A stretch of DNA of 17,755 nucleotides, taken from assembly GCA_035527255.1 (NCBI GenBank), contig DATLAW010000275.1, positions 1 through 17,755 on the forward strand. Direction: 5' to 3'. This document shows, one piece after another, positions 1-7,822 of the stretch. The position numbers were made by a program, and so were the translations under genes. Each line of letters begins with the position of its first letter. Positions within the stretch are counted from its first letter, which is position 1. This stretch comes from Thermohalobaculum sp035527255 (lineage in GTDB: Bacteria; Pseudomonadota; Alphaproteobacteria; Rhodobacterales; Rhodobacteraceae). The notes below the pieces were generated by a model. That model was given only the letters and a program-made list of their open reading frames with translations. It was not told the DNA's origin and searched no databases.

Positions 1-309
1 CGCTTGGATAGCGCGCGCAACTCCGTCTATGCTCAACCCGAGCGGTATCGTTCCAAGGCATCTGGTCCTCCATCTTCCGAACAAAGACGGTGAATCATAA
101 TATGCCGATATGGCTCAACTACTTTCCGGTCAGGCTCTAAGCAATAAACTGGCGGTTGTAAAATCACGCCATAACCGTTCAATTTTTCGAAGCCATAGTT
201 AATTTTTAATAAACTTCCGAAAGAAAAAATCAACCCAAGGGTTATTATCATGAGAGCGATGTGGTGAGTGGCAACGTTTCGTGAGTGTCTCAAGAGGTGG
301 AGTAACAGT
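1..309. other. AT-rich leader region without a convincing gene
   Basis: This stretch holds no open frame I believe in. It is clearly more AT-rich than the rest of the window, especially around 150-235 where runs of A and T dominate. That composition fits a promoter or leader region for the XRE regulator that begins at 310, or the edge of a foreign or less constrained segment. A minus-strand frame at 33-293 contains a short hydrophobic run, but it would need a TTG start and has no clear ribosome binding site, so I leave it out. No -35/-10 pair of good quality was found. Confidence 0.4.
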
Positions 310-672
310 ATGGCGCGTGTCGTAGACTTGCATGTAGGACAGAGAGTTCGTCAGCGCCGGTGGATGTTGGATTTGACTCAAACGCAGCTTGGCGACCTTG
401 TAGGGATCAAGTTCCAGCAGATCCAAAAGTACGAAACCGGAGCAAATCGCATCAGCGCCAGCCGGATGTGGGACATCGCCAATTCACTTGGTGTACCGAT
501 TTCGTTTTTCTTCGAGGGTCTCGATGGACAGGCCGCCGATACCAGCGAGTCGCGTGGGGACATCCTCACCGACAGGGAAGCGGGAGATCTTGTTCGTGCT
601 TACTACGCGATCCCAGAGAACCAGCGCCGGAGCTTGTTCGATCTGGCCCGCGTACTCAGCGAAGCCGCCTGA
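310..672 (+). CDS. XRE-family helix-turn-helix transcriptional regulator (PraR/PhrR-like)
   Basis: This encodes a 120-residue DNA-binding protein. Residues about 9-64 form a Cro/CI-type helix-turn-helix, with the patterns VRQRRWMLDLTQTQLGDLVG, FQQIQKYETGANRISASR and GVPISFFFEGL. That arrangement is typical of a common alphaproteobacterial XRE group that includes the rhizobial PraR and PhrR regulators. The rest, about residues 70-120, is a short helical tail that may serve in dimerisation. I prefer the ATG at 310 over the GTG at 268 because AGGTGG lies about ten bases upstream of it and the family normally starts close to the helix-turn-helix. The gene stands alone, convergent with accA, so its target cannot be told from context. 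The HTH assignment is firm; the PraR/PhrR likeness rests on remembered family sequence. Confidence 0.85.
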   Translation: MARVVDLHVGQRVRQRRWMLDLTQTQLGDLVGIKFQQIQKYETGANRISASRMWDIANSLGVPISFFFEGLDGQAADTSESRGDILTDREAGDLVRAYYAIPENQRRSLFDLARVLSEAA

Positions 673-826
673 CGGCACTTGCGTATATCGACGCCGAGGC
701 CGCCAATCGGGGCTTGTATCGCCATTGGCTGGTTCGCAGGGCAGATACTTCGTGCTGTCGGAATTCTCTTTGGCTTCGCTAAGCTTGGGACCGCGCGACG
801 GTCGAATTTGATGCCGATACCGCGGA
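673..826. other. Convergent spacer with a small possible hairpin
   Basis: This is the space between the stops of the XRE gene and accA. It contains an inverted repeat, GACCG at 789-793 and CGGTC at 799-803, with a five-base loop. The stem is short and only a weak T run follows it, so it is at best a poor terminator. No gene is seen. Confidence 0.3.
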
Positions 827-1786
827 TCAGGACAGCTCCTTAGCTCCCATGGCGATGAATTTCTGGCGCCGTTCGCCGCGGATCTGGACCGGAGACAGGC
901 CGTTGAACGAGGTCAGCGCCGCCTGAATCGCTTCGCCGACACCATTGATCGCCGCCGCGCTGTCACGGTGGGCGCCGCCCAGCGGCTCGGGAACAATCGT
1001 ATCGACGACGCCCAGCTGCAGCAGGTCTTGTGCCGTCAGCCGCAATGCCGCGGCGGCCTCACGGGTCTTGTCGGCGTTCTTCCACAGGATCGAGGCGCAG
1101 CCTTCGGGCGAAATCACGGAATAGATCGCGTGCTCCAGCATGATCATCTGGTTGGCGGTGGCGAAGGCAACGGCACCACCGGAACCGCCCTCGCCGATCA
1201 CCACCGAGATCAACGGCGCGTTCAGCTTGAGGCACATGTCGGTTGAGCGCGCGATCGCCTCCGCCTGGCCGCGCTCCTCGGCGCCCTTGCCGGGATAGGC
1301 GCCCGGCGTGTCGACCAGGGTGATGACGGCCAAGCCGAAGCGGTCGGCCATCTCCATCAACCGCACCGCCTTGCGATAGCCCTCGGGCCGCGCCATGCCG
1401 AAATTATGCTCCAGCCGTGATTTTGTGTCGGCGCCCTTCTCATGCCCGATCACCATCACCGGACGGTCGTTCAGCCGGGCCAGCCCGCCCATCACCGCAT
1501 GATCTTCGGCGAAATTACGGTCGCCGGCCAGCGGAGTAAATTCGGTGAACAGCGCCTCGATATAGTCACGGGCATGGGGCCGGTTCGGGTGGCGCGCCAC
1601 CTGGCATTTCTGCCAGGGTGTCAACTCCTTGTACAACTCGCGAAGCATGTCGTTGGCCTTGCGGTCGAGTTGGTCAGCCTCGGTTCCGGTTTTCATGCCC
1701 GGGTCCGACCGAGCCATGGCGCGCAGCTCCTCGGCCTTGCCCTGCAGCTCGGACAGTCCCTTTTCGAAGTCGAGATAAGTTTGCAT
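827..1786 (-). CDS. accA: Acetyl-CoA carboxylase carboxyltransferase subunit alpha
   Basis: AccA pairs with AccD to form the carboxyltransferase that moves CO2 from carboxybiotin on AccB to acetyl-CoA, giving malonyl-CoA, the first committed step of fatty acid synthesis in the cytoplasm. From the ATG at 1786 the product has 319 residues, the usual length. Clear family signatures include LVDTPGAYPGKGAEERGQAE and the glycine-rich oxyanion region GEGGSGGAVAFATANQ, followed by YSVISPEGCASILWK. The N-terminus MQTYLDFEKGLSELQGK also matches the family. AAGGG lies about nine bases upstream of the chosen start; the longer upstream frame has no such support. accD is not in the window, as is usual in this class where the two genes are separate. 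Confidence 0.97.
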   Translation of the reverse strand: MQTYLDFEKGLSELQGKAEELRAMARSDPGMKTGTEADQLDRKANDMLRELYKELTPWQKCQVARHPNRPHARDYIEALFTEFTPLAGDRNFAEDHAVMGGLARLNDRPVMVIGHEKGADTKSRLEHNFGMARPEGYRKAVRLMEMADRFGLAVITLVDTPGAYPGKGAEERGQAEAIARSTDMCLKLNAPLISVVIGEGGSGGAVAFATANQMIMLEHAIYSVISPEGCASILWKNADKTREAAAALRLTAQDLLQLGVVDTIVPEPLGGAHRDSAAAINGVGEAIQAALTSFNGLSPVQIRGERRQKFIAMGAKELS

Positions 1787-2092
1787 GCCCGTCAGCCCTT
1801 GATCCCCGGTCGCCCGGTGAGTTTGCCGTCGCGCCGGACTATGGCATCTGCCAAAATATTGCAATCCGATCCAGCTGGATCAAGCCGTTAACCCGCTCCT
1901 AAGCATACTTCTTAGAACGACGCTAACCATCGAGGCCATAGGCTTCGTTGGATTCGTCCGGCCAGGCTGGAATGCGCCTATTGGCGCATGACACCGACGC
2001 GCCATCCGTAGTGCGGGGAGAGTGCTTATGTTGTTGGACCATGGCGATGGCAGCGCCTGCCGGGTTGCACAAGCAGCGGCGGGGCTGGCAAC
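1787..2092. promoter_or_regulatory. Divergent accA / RTX protease intergenic region
   Basis: This 306-base spacer separates the starts of accA (minus) and the RTX protease (plus), so it should hold both promoters. It contains a perfect 14-base palindrome at 1868-1881 (GATCCAGCTGGATC) and a looser CTAAG-N7-CTTAG repeat at 1899-1915. Either could be a regulator site. I cannot name a regulator and found no strong -10/-35 pair. No small gene is supported here. Confidence 0.4.
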
Positions 2093-4279
2093 ATGGTAAA
2101 ACCAATTTACGACGCTGGGCAGCTGATCGCCGCGCTAACCACCAAGGACGGCGCCGAGCCATCGGTCGCCTGGTCCACCAACATCGCAACCTACTCGATT
2201 AACACCGGCCAGATCGACGAGACCCATGCCGAATACTCCACCGAGATGTCCGGCTACATGGCGATGACCCCGGCGATGGAAGCGGCAGCACGTGAGGCCT
2301 TCACGCTGTGGAACGATCTGATCGCCGTCGACCTGCTGGAAATCGATGATTGGCCCAGCGCCCATATGACCTTCAACTATTCGTCGATCACCGACAATTC
2401 AGCCTATGCCGAATACATTTACTGGCTGGTCGATAATGCTCCCCGGTCGCAATACAAGATGGCCGACGCTGATGTTTGGTTGAACAACAGCGTATCCACC
2501 CAGAATGACGACAGCGATCTGTATCTGGGAAGCATTGCCATCGAAACTTATCTGCACGAGATCGGCCATGCCCTAGGGCTGACCCATCCAGGCAATTACA
2601 ATGTCTCGGCCAACTACGAAATCGACGCGACGCACCAACAGGACACGCGGGAATATTCGCTGATGTCGTACTTCCAGGCCGGTGCGGACGGCAGCGGCAC
2701 CGACCATATAGGCACCGCAGGCCTGTCCTACGCCGCGACGCCGCTGTTGCATGACATCCTGGCGATCCAGGCGATCTACGGCGCCAATATGACCACCCGC
2801 ACCGGCGATACCACCTACGGCTTCAACAGCACCGCCGGGCATGACGCCTATAACTTCGCTATCAACATCAACCCGGTGATCGCGATCTGGGACGCTGGTG
2901 GGACCGATACGATCAACGCCTCGGGCTGGAGCACCAACCAAACGATCGACCTCAATGAAGGGGCGTTCTCTTCAGTCGGCCACCTGACTCGCAATGTCGC
3001 CATCGCCTATGGCGTGACCATCGAGCGTGCAGTCGGCGGCAGTGGCGATGACCAACTGGTGGGCAACGCCGCCAGCAACGTTTTCTGGGGCCGGGATGGC
3101 AACGACACCATCTCGGGCGGTGACGGGATCGATGTCGCGTTCGGGGGGGCAGGCGCGGATGCCATCGATGGCGGAAACGGCGAGGACTTCATCCGCTTCA
3201 CCGATGCGACCTCGCGGGTAATCTTCAACCTGCAGGATGGCATCGGCACATTGGGCGAGGCCGCTGGCGATACCTATGTGAACATCGAGCATATGTCCGG
3301 CTCGGCCTTCGATGACCAACTCAGCGGGAATGCCGGGCATAATCAGATTTTCGGCGGCGCCGGGGATGACACCACCCGCGGCTTCGGCACCAATGATTTT
3401 CTGCTCGGCGAGGGTGGCAATGACATCGTCGAAGGCGGCACGGACAACGATGTTCTGCGCGGCGGCACCGGCGCCGACATCCTCAACGGCGGCACCGGGT
3501 CGGACTGGGCACAATACCTGACCGCCACCAGCGCAATCAGCGCCAACCTATTGTTGGGTATTGGCCTGACCGGCGAGGCGGCGGGCGACACCTTCATCTC
3601 GATCGAGAACCTTGCCGGTTCGGCCTTCGCCGACCACCTGATCGGCGACGACGGGCGCAATATCTTCCTCGGCGGCAACGGCGCGGATACCATCGAGGGT
3701 AATGGCGGCAACGACATGCTTCGCGGCGAGGCTGGCGCCGATATCCTCCTTGCCGGCCTTGGTGACGACACGCTGATCGGCGCAGCCGGTGCCGACCAGC
3801 TTGACGGCGGCGGTGGCAGGGACTGGGCCGACTATTCTGAATCCAGTGCGGCCGTGGACGTCAGCCTGACCCGTGGCACCGGCATCGGTGGCGACGCCGA
3901 GGGCGACACACTGGTGGCAATTGAATGGTTGTTGGGTTCGGCCTTCGACGATGTCATTGCGGGCGACAGCGGCATGAACATCCTGCGCGGCGGCAACGGT
4001 GCCGATCGGATCCAGGGCGGCGCCAATGAGGATTATCTCACCGGCAATAGTGGGGCGGACACTTTCATCTTCGAGCTTGGCCACGGCATCGACCGGGTAT
4101 TCGATTTCGAGATCGGCATCGATTTCCTTGAATTCCAGGGCAACGCGATCGATTTTGGTGATCTTTCCATCAACAACTTTAACGGCACCGCCTCGGTCAG
4201 TCGCGGCTTCGGCGATACGGTCCTGCTGTTCGGTGTTACCCCGGGCGAGGTCGACGAAAGCTGGTTCATCTTCAGCTGA
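2093..4279 (+). CDS. Secreted serralysin-type (M10) RTX zinc metalloprotease
   Basis: The 728-residue product is a metzincin protease with C-terminal calcium-binding RTX repeats, of the kind exported unfolded by a type I secretion system. The zinc site is HEIGHALGLTH at residues 155-165, with H155, H159 and H165 as expected zinc ligands and E156 as catalytic base. The Met-turn is SLMSY, with M191. An M10 C-terminal-like segment follows at about 215-310. From about 314 to 660 GGxGxD nonapeptides occur in blocks, organised as a 106-residue supra-repeat (listed separately). The tail at 660-728, with a hydrophobic end WFIFS, fits a C-terminal type I secretion signal. There is no N-terminal signal peptide, which agrees with that route. 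The start at 2093 has only a weak purine-rich site upstream. Transporter genes are not in the window. The natural target is unknown. Confidence 0.93.
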   Translation: MVKPIYDAGQLIAALTTKDGAEPSVAWSTNIATYSINTGQIDETHAEYSTEMSGYMAMTPAMEAAAREAFTLWNDLIAVDLLEIDDWPSAHMTFNYSSITDNSAYAEYIYWLVDNAPRSQYKMADADVWLNNSVSTQNDDSDLYLGSIAIETYLHEIGHALGLTHPGNYNVSANYEIDATHQQDTREYSLMSYFQAGADGSGTDHIGTAGLSYAATPLLHDILAIQAIYGANMTTRTGDTTYGFNSTAGHDAYNFAININPVIAIWDAGGTDTINASGWSTNQTIDLNEGAFSSVGHLTRNVAIAYGVTIERAVGGSGDDQLVGNAASNVFWGRDGNDTISGGDGIDVAFGGAGADAIDGGNGEDFIRFTDATSRVIFNLQDGIGTLGEAAGDTYVNIEHMSGSAFDDQLSGNAGHNQIFGGAGDDTTRGFGTNDFLLGEGGNDIVEGGTDNDVLRGGTGADILNGGTGSDWAQYLTATSAISANLLLGIGLTGEAAGDTFISIENLAGSAFADHLIGDDGRNIFLGGNGADTIEGNGGNDMLRGEAGADILLAGLGDDTLIGAAGADQLDGGGGRDWADYSESSAAVDVSLTRGTGIGGDAEGDTLVAIEWLLGSAFDDVIAGDSGMNILRGGNGADRIQGGANEDYLTGNSGADTFIFELGHGIDRVFDFEIGIDFLEFQGNAIDFGDLSINNFNGTASVSRGFGDTVLLFGVTPGEVDESWFIFS
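3206..4066 (+). repeat. Tandem 318-base (106-residue) supra-repeat inside the RTX protease
   Basis: Units begin at about 3206, 3524 and 3842; the third is cut short. In the protein, GEAAGDT or GDAEGDT starts at residues 388, 494 and 600, and GSAFDD or GSAFAD at 403, 509 and 615. Both landmarks repeat at exactly 106 residues. Each unit joins a short beta-rich linker (pattern xxSxxxxxLxxGxGxxGEAxGDT) to a block of RTX nonapeptides. The spacing is exact but the copies have clearly diverged in sequence, so the duplication is not very recent. Confidence 0.9.
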
Positions 4280-4288
4280 TCTTTCGCC

Positions 4289-4308
4289 GTTCCCCTCGGA
4301 GTGGGAAC
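4289..4308 (+). terminator. Possible stem-loop after the RTX protease
   Basis: GTTCCC at 4289-4294 pairs with GGGAAC at 4303-4308 across an eight-base loop, ten bases past the protease stop. There is no T run after it, so it may be an RNA-stabilising hairpin or a chance repeat and not a true terminator. Confidence 0.3.
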
Positions 4309-4406
4309 TCGTCTGCACGTTCCACGAGTCCGGCATTTACCCCGGCTTAACCCTGACCGCGCTAGCCTCCTTTCCCGGTACGCTGACCAAGGGACCAGCA
4401 GCAATC

Positions 4407-5189
4407 ATGCAACAGAACCCGGCCATATTACCCCTCCGGCAGGAGTTTGAGCGCGACGGCTATTGTTTCTCCGAGGGACCAAATTACCGCGCGGCAGTGA
4501 TTTTCTGCATCACCGCGCGGGTCGGCAGCACAGCGCTGATGTCATCCTTCGCCAAGGTAATCGGCGCCACGGCGCTGCCGGAGATTTTCAATCCCCGCCA
4601 CCCATTTCTGGTACTGCAACAGAAATACCAGGCCAAGTCCCTGCAGGAATACGTCAACAAACACTTCGCGGAGAACATGACCGGCGAGGATGTGGTGTTC
4701 AAAACCAACTTTTTCGACATGTTCTATTTTCTGCGCGAACACGGCCTTCCGGTGTTGTTTCCACGGGTCAAGTTCATCTATATCCACCGCAGCGATATGG
4801 TGGCGCAGGCCTATTCTCTGTGGAAGGCCAATAAATACCAGGTCTGGCACAGCACCACAGGCGAAAGCGGGGCGCGCGAAGGCGGAGCGCCGGAACCCGA
4901 AATCGTTGTTGATCCGGACGACCGGGTGCGGATCCTCAAAAACATGACCAACCTCTACCGCGAGTGCGGACAGTGGGAGCATTTCTTCCGCCGCACCCGC
5001 GCCGAGGTCACTAGCGTTTCCTACGAGGAAATTGACCGCGACCTGCCCGGCGTGCTGCGCCGGGTGCATCAATTTGCGTTCGGCATCGCCCTGCCGGCGA
5101 TCGAGGCCACAACCGACAATGTACGCACGTCGAATGCCGGGGATGCCGAAAACATCAAGGCCGTGAAGGACTATATCGCCGGGTTGTGA
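4407..5189 (+). CDS. Stf0-like PAPS-dependent sulfotransferase
   Basis: The product has 260 residues. Proteins of this family transfer sulfate from PAPS to a hydroxyl; the characterised mycobacterial Stf0 acts on trehalose. The phosphosulfate-binding loop is ITARVGSTALMSSF at residues 35-48. The second nucleotide-binding stretch is IYIHRSDMVAQAYSLWKA at 124-141, a close match in pattern to the Stf0 HRPDVVSQAVSFWRA segment. E59, in LPEIFNP, lies where Stf0 has its catalytic glutamate. I chose the ATG at 4407, which places the loop about 35 residues in and has AAGGGA about twelve bases upstream; the frame further upstream overlaps the protease. It follows the protease by 127 bases on the same strand. 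The acceptor is unknown: a sugar or lipid is the family norm, while a protein is only a speculation from context. Confidence 0.82.
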   Translation: MQQNPAILPLRQEFERDGYCFSEGPNYRAAVIFCITARVGSTALMSSFAKVIGATALPEIFNPRHPFLVLQQKYQAKSLQEYVNKHFAENMTGEDVVFKTNFFDMFYFLREHGLPVLFPRVKFIYIHRSDMVAQAYSLWKANKYQVWHSTTGESGAREGGAPEPEIVVDPDDRVRILKNMTNLYRECGQWEHFFRRTRAEVTSVSYEEIDRDLPGVLRRVHQFAFGIALPAIEATTDNVRTSNAGDAENIKAVKDYIAGL

Positions 5190-5220
5190 TCCGCTTAACC
5201 CAAGACCGCCCGGCCCAGCC

Positions 5221-6201
5221 TTAACCGCCCGCGATCAACGCCGCCTGATCGACGATTCCTTGGGCTTGCCGGATCGACGCAAGGTCGATCAGCTTGCCGT
5301 CCAGGGTCACCGCCCCGGCGCCTTCCTTCTGTGCCGTCGCCATGGCATCGAGGATGCGCCGTGCCATTGCCAGCATTGCCTCGGACGGGGTGAACACCTC
5401 GTTGGCCAGGGCGATCTGCTTTGGGTGGATCGCCCATTTGCCGACCATGCCCAGTGTCGCGGCGCGCTGGGCCTGGGCGCGAAACCCCTCGTCGTCGGAG
5501 AAATCGCCGAACGGCCCATCGACCGGCAGCAGGCCGTGGGTGCGGCAGGCGGCGACGATCGCCACTGTCGGAGCGTGCCAGGGGTCGGCCCAATGTTTTG
5601 CCCGCGCGCCACCCTCGTCTCGAAGGTCTTCCAGCATGTAATAACGCTCCTGAGTGCCGCCGATGCCGGTGGTGGCCATGCCCATCGAGGCGGCGTAGTC
5701 GGCGGCGCCAAGGCTCATCGCCTGCATGCGTGGGCTCGAGGCGGCGATTTCCTCGACATGGGCCAGCCCGGCGGCGGTCTCGATGATCACCTCGAAACCG
5801 ATCCGCCTGGCCCGCCCCTTGGCGGCCTCGATAGCGCTGACCAAGGCGTCGACGGCATAGATATCCTTGGCGTTGCCGGCCTTCGGGATCATGATCAGAT
5901 CTAGCCGCTCACCGCAGTTCTCCAGCAGATCAACCACATCTCGGTACCAGAATTCAGTGTCGAGCCCGTTGATCCGCGCCGAGACGGTCTTGGCTCCCCA
6001 TTCCACATCATTAATCGCCGCAATGATGTTTTTGCGCGCATGTGGCTTGTCGGCGGGGGCAACCGCATCCTCCAGATCCAGGTTCACCACATCCGCCGCA
6101 CTGACCGCCATCTTCTCGAAAATCTGCGGCCGTGAACCGGGGCCGAACAGTTGGCAACGATTGGGCCGCGCCGGGGGGCTGGGCTGGAGGGTAAAGCTCA
6201 T
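5221..6201 (-). CDS. mcl1: L-malyl-CoA / beta-methylmalyl-CoA lyase
   Basis: This CitE-like (HpcH/HpaI superfamily) enzyme reversibly splits beta-methylmalyl-CoA to glyoxylate and propionyl-CoA, and malyl-CoA to glyoxylate and acetyl-CoA. It is a step of the ethylmalonyl-CoA pathway for acetate assimilation. The 326-residue product resembles the Rhodobacter protein as I remember it throughout, from RPNRCQLFGPGSRP near the start to MVGKWAIHPKQIALANEVFTP. R76, E141 and D168 sit at the positions expected for substrate and Mg2+ binding. Residues about 191-203 look like a small insertion compared with the remembered Rhodobacter protein. The start at 6201 has AGGAG just upstream. No other ethylmalonyl-CoA pathway gene is in the window. 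It is convergent with the sulfotransferase and divergent from def. Confidence 0.92.
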   Translation of the reverse strand: MSFTLQPSPPARPNRCQLFGPGSRPQIFEKMAVSAADVVNLDLEDAVAPADKPHARKNIIAAINDVEWGAKTVSARINGLDTEFWYRDVVDLLENCGERLDLIMIPKAGNAKDIYAVDALVSAIEAAKGRARRIGFEVIIETAAGLAHVEEIAASSPRMQAMSLGAADYAASMGMATTGIGGTQERYYMLEDLRDEGGARAKHWADPWHAPTVAIVAACRTHGLLPVDGPFGDFSDDEGFRAQAQRAATLGMVGKWAIHPKQIALANEVFTPSEAMLAMARRILDAMATAQKEGAGAVTLDGKLIDLASIRQAQGIVDQAALIAGG

Positions 6202-6237
6202 GGGGCGGGCTCCTGTAGGTTGCCGGTATCGGGCGAT

Positions 6238-6250
6238 GTTGCGGCGCAAC
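6238..6250. promoter_or_regulatory. TTGC-N3-GCAA dyad upstream of mcl1
   Basis: GTTGC at 6238-6242 and GCAAC at 6246-6250 form a perfect short dyad with a three-base centre, 37-49 bases upstream of the mcl1 start and in the divergent spacer shared with def. TTGC/GCAA half sites are reminiscent of RamB/ScfR-type regulators of short-chain acyl-CoA metabolism. That link is a guess from motif likeness. Confidence 0.3.
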
Positions 6251-6337
6251 GTAAATCCCGGCTGGCAGCCCGTCAATCGCCACCATACGACGCTGGTTCG
6301 GCTTGCATTTCGCCGCCGAAACCCCTAGGTGACCGCG

Positions 6338-6871
6338 ATGATCCGCGCCATCGTCTTGCACCCGGACCCACGTCTGAAAAAGGTCTGCGACCCCGTTCCG
6401 CAGGTCGACGATTCCCTGCGGGCGCTGATGATGGATATGCTGCAAACCATGTACGACGCCCCCGGCATCGGCCTGGCGGCGCCGCAGGTCGGCGTCCTCA
6501 GCCGGGTCGTCGTGATGGATTGCGCCAAGGGCGAGGACGAGGAACCTGACCCGATCTGCCTCGCCAACCCGGAGATCACCTGGTCGTCCGAGGAGGTCCG
6601 CGAGCACGAGGAGGGTTGCCTGTCGATCCCGGATCTGTTCGGCATGGTAACTCGGCCCGCCGCGGTTCGGGTGCAGTTCCTGAACCGCGACGGTGTTGGC
6701 GAGGAACGTACCTTCGAGGGCATCCAGGCGACCTGCTTGCAACATGAGATTGACCATCTGAACGGCAAACTGTTCATCGACTATCTCAGCCCGGTGCGCC
6801 GCCAGATGATCACCAGCAAGATGAAAAAGCTGAAGCGCGAGCTGGCACGCACCCGCGCCGAAGCCATATAG
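6338..6871 (+). CDS. def: Peptide deformylase
   Basis: This 177-residue metalloenzyme removes the formyl group from the N-terminal methionine of new proteins at the ribosome. All three family motifs are intact: GIGLAAPQVG (residues 43-52), EGCLS (92-96, C94 metal ligand) and QHEIDHLNG (135-143, with H136 and H140 as metal ligands and E137 catalytic). I choose the ATG at 6338 because AGGTGA ends about five bases before it; the GTG at 6329 lies inside that ribosome binding site. fmt follows 39 bases later on the same strand, the classic pairing of the enzymes that add and remove the formyl group, and the two are very likely cotranscribed. Confidence 0.97.
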   Translation: MIRAIVLHPDPRLKKVCDPVPQVDDSLRALMMDMLQTMYDAPGIGLAAPQVGVLSRVVVMDCAKGEDEEPDPICLANPEITWSSEEVREHEEGCLSIPDLFGMVTRPAAVRVQFLNRDGVGEERTFEGIQATCLQHEIDHLNGKLFIDYLSPVRRQMITSKMKKLKRELARTRAEAI

Positions 6872-6910
6872 AGGCGGACCGGGGCTGTCCACGATCTGGG
6901 AGCCATATTG

Positions 6911-7816
6911 ATGCGCCTCGCCTTCATGGGAACTCCAGATTTCGCCGTCACCGTGCTGACCGCGTTGGCCGATGCGGGGCACGAGGTCGTTTGCGTCTAT
7001 TCTCAGCCACCGCGTCCCGCTGGGCGCGGCAAGGTGCTGCGTCCTTCGCCAGTGCAGGCAGCCGCCGAGGCGCGCGGATTCGCCCTTGCTACGCCGGAAA
7101 GTTTTCGCGATCCGGCCGTGCTGACCAAATTCGCAGCCTTAAACCTCGACGCCGCGGTTGTGGTCGCTTTCGGCCAGATCCTGCCCCAAGCGGCGTTGGA
7201 CGTGCCGCGCCTCGGTTGCCTCAACCTGCACGCCTCGCTGTTGCCGCGCTGGCGTGGTGCCGCACCGATCCAGCGGGCAATCATGGCGGGCGACGCCGAG
7301 ACCGGCGTCTGTGTGATGCAGATGGACGCAGGCCTCGACACCGGGCCGGTACTGGCCCGCAAGGCAATGCCGATTAGGCCGGAGGATACTGCAGGCACCC
7401 TGCACGACCGCCTGGCTAAAATTGGCGCCGCCCTGATGGTGGAAACGCTGGCGATGGGCACATTCGCGACCACGCTGCAGCCCAAGACCGGCATCACCTA
7501 CGCGGCCAAGATCGACAAGGCCGAGGCGCGGATTGACTGGAGCCGCAGTGCGGTCGAACTCAGCGCCCACATCCGCGGCCTCAGCCCGTTCCCCGGCGCC
7601 TGGTGCGAGATCGCCGGCGAGCGGGTAAAGCTGTTGATGGCCCAACCGGAGGACGGGGAGGGCGCTCCCGGCGAAGTGCTGGATGACGCCCTGCTGGTCG
7701 CCTGCGGCAGCGGCGCGTTGCGGCTGATCACCCTGCAACGGGCGGGCAAGGGGCCGATGGATGCGGAAACATTTTTGCGCGGATTTGCGGTCCCGCGCGG
7801 AGCCCGGCTCGGATAA
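6911..7816 (+). CDS. fmt: Methionyl-tRNA formyltransferase
   Basis: Fmt moves a formyl group from 10-formyl-tetrahydrofolate to initiator Met-tRNA. The 301-residue product has the N-terminal formyltransferase domain, with MGTPDFAV at the start, and the catalytic segment LNLHASLLPRWRGAAPIQRA at residues 104-123 (N105, H107), with D143 in MDAGLDTGP as the third catalytic residue. The C-terminal OB-like domain begins near residue 205 (Y..KIDKAEARIDW...RGLSPFPGAW). Length is slightly under the E. coli protein, which is normal. The ATG at 6911 has GGGAG about eight bases upstream; a TTG directly before it is unlikely to be used. The gene ends only six bases from the stop of the convergent cytochrome gene. 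Confidence 0.97.
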   Translation: MRLAFMGTPDFAVTVLTALADAGHEVVCVYSQPPRPAGRGKVLRPSPVQAAAEARGFALATPESFRDPAVLTKFAALNLDAAVVVAFGQILPQAALDVPRLGCLNLHASLLPRWRGAAPIQRAIMAGDAETGVCVMQMDAGLDTGPVLARKAMPIRPEDTAGTLHDRLAKIGAALMVETLAMGTFATTLQPKTGITYAAKIDKAEARIDWSRSAVELSAHIRGLSPFPGAWCEIAGERVKLLMAQPEDGEGAPGEVLDDALLVACGSGALRLITLQRAGKGPMDAETFLRGFAVPRGARLG

Positions 7817-7822
7817 CACTGT

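Noticed and set aside
33..293. Minus-strand 86-residue frame with a hydrophobic run
   Set aside because: It needs a TTG start, has no clear ribosome binding site, and lies in an AT-rich stretch where a chance hydrophobic frame is easy to get.
3206..4066. Regular 318-base spacing mistaken for a CRISPR or satellite array
   Set aside because: The periodicity is in the protein, the nucleotide copies are diverged, and the reading frame is continuous through an RTX domain.
3548..4336. Minus-strand 262-residue frame opposite the RTX repeats
   Set aside because: Repetitive GC-rich coding DNA gives long open frames on the other strand; the frame has no motif and no ribosome binding site.
6329..6337. 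GTG start for def nine bases upstream
   Set aside because: The GTG lies inside the AGGTGA ribosome binding site that serves the ATG at 6338.
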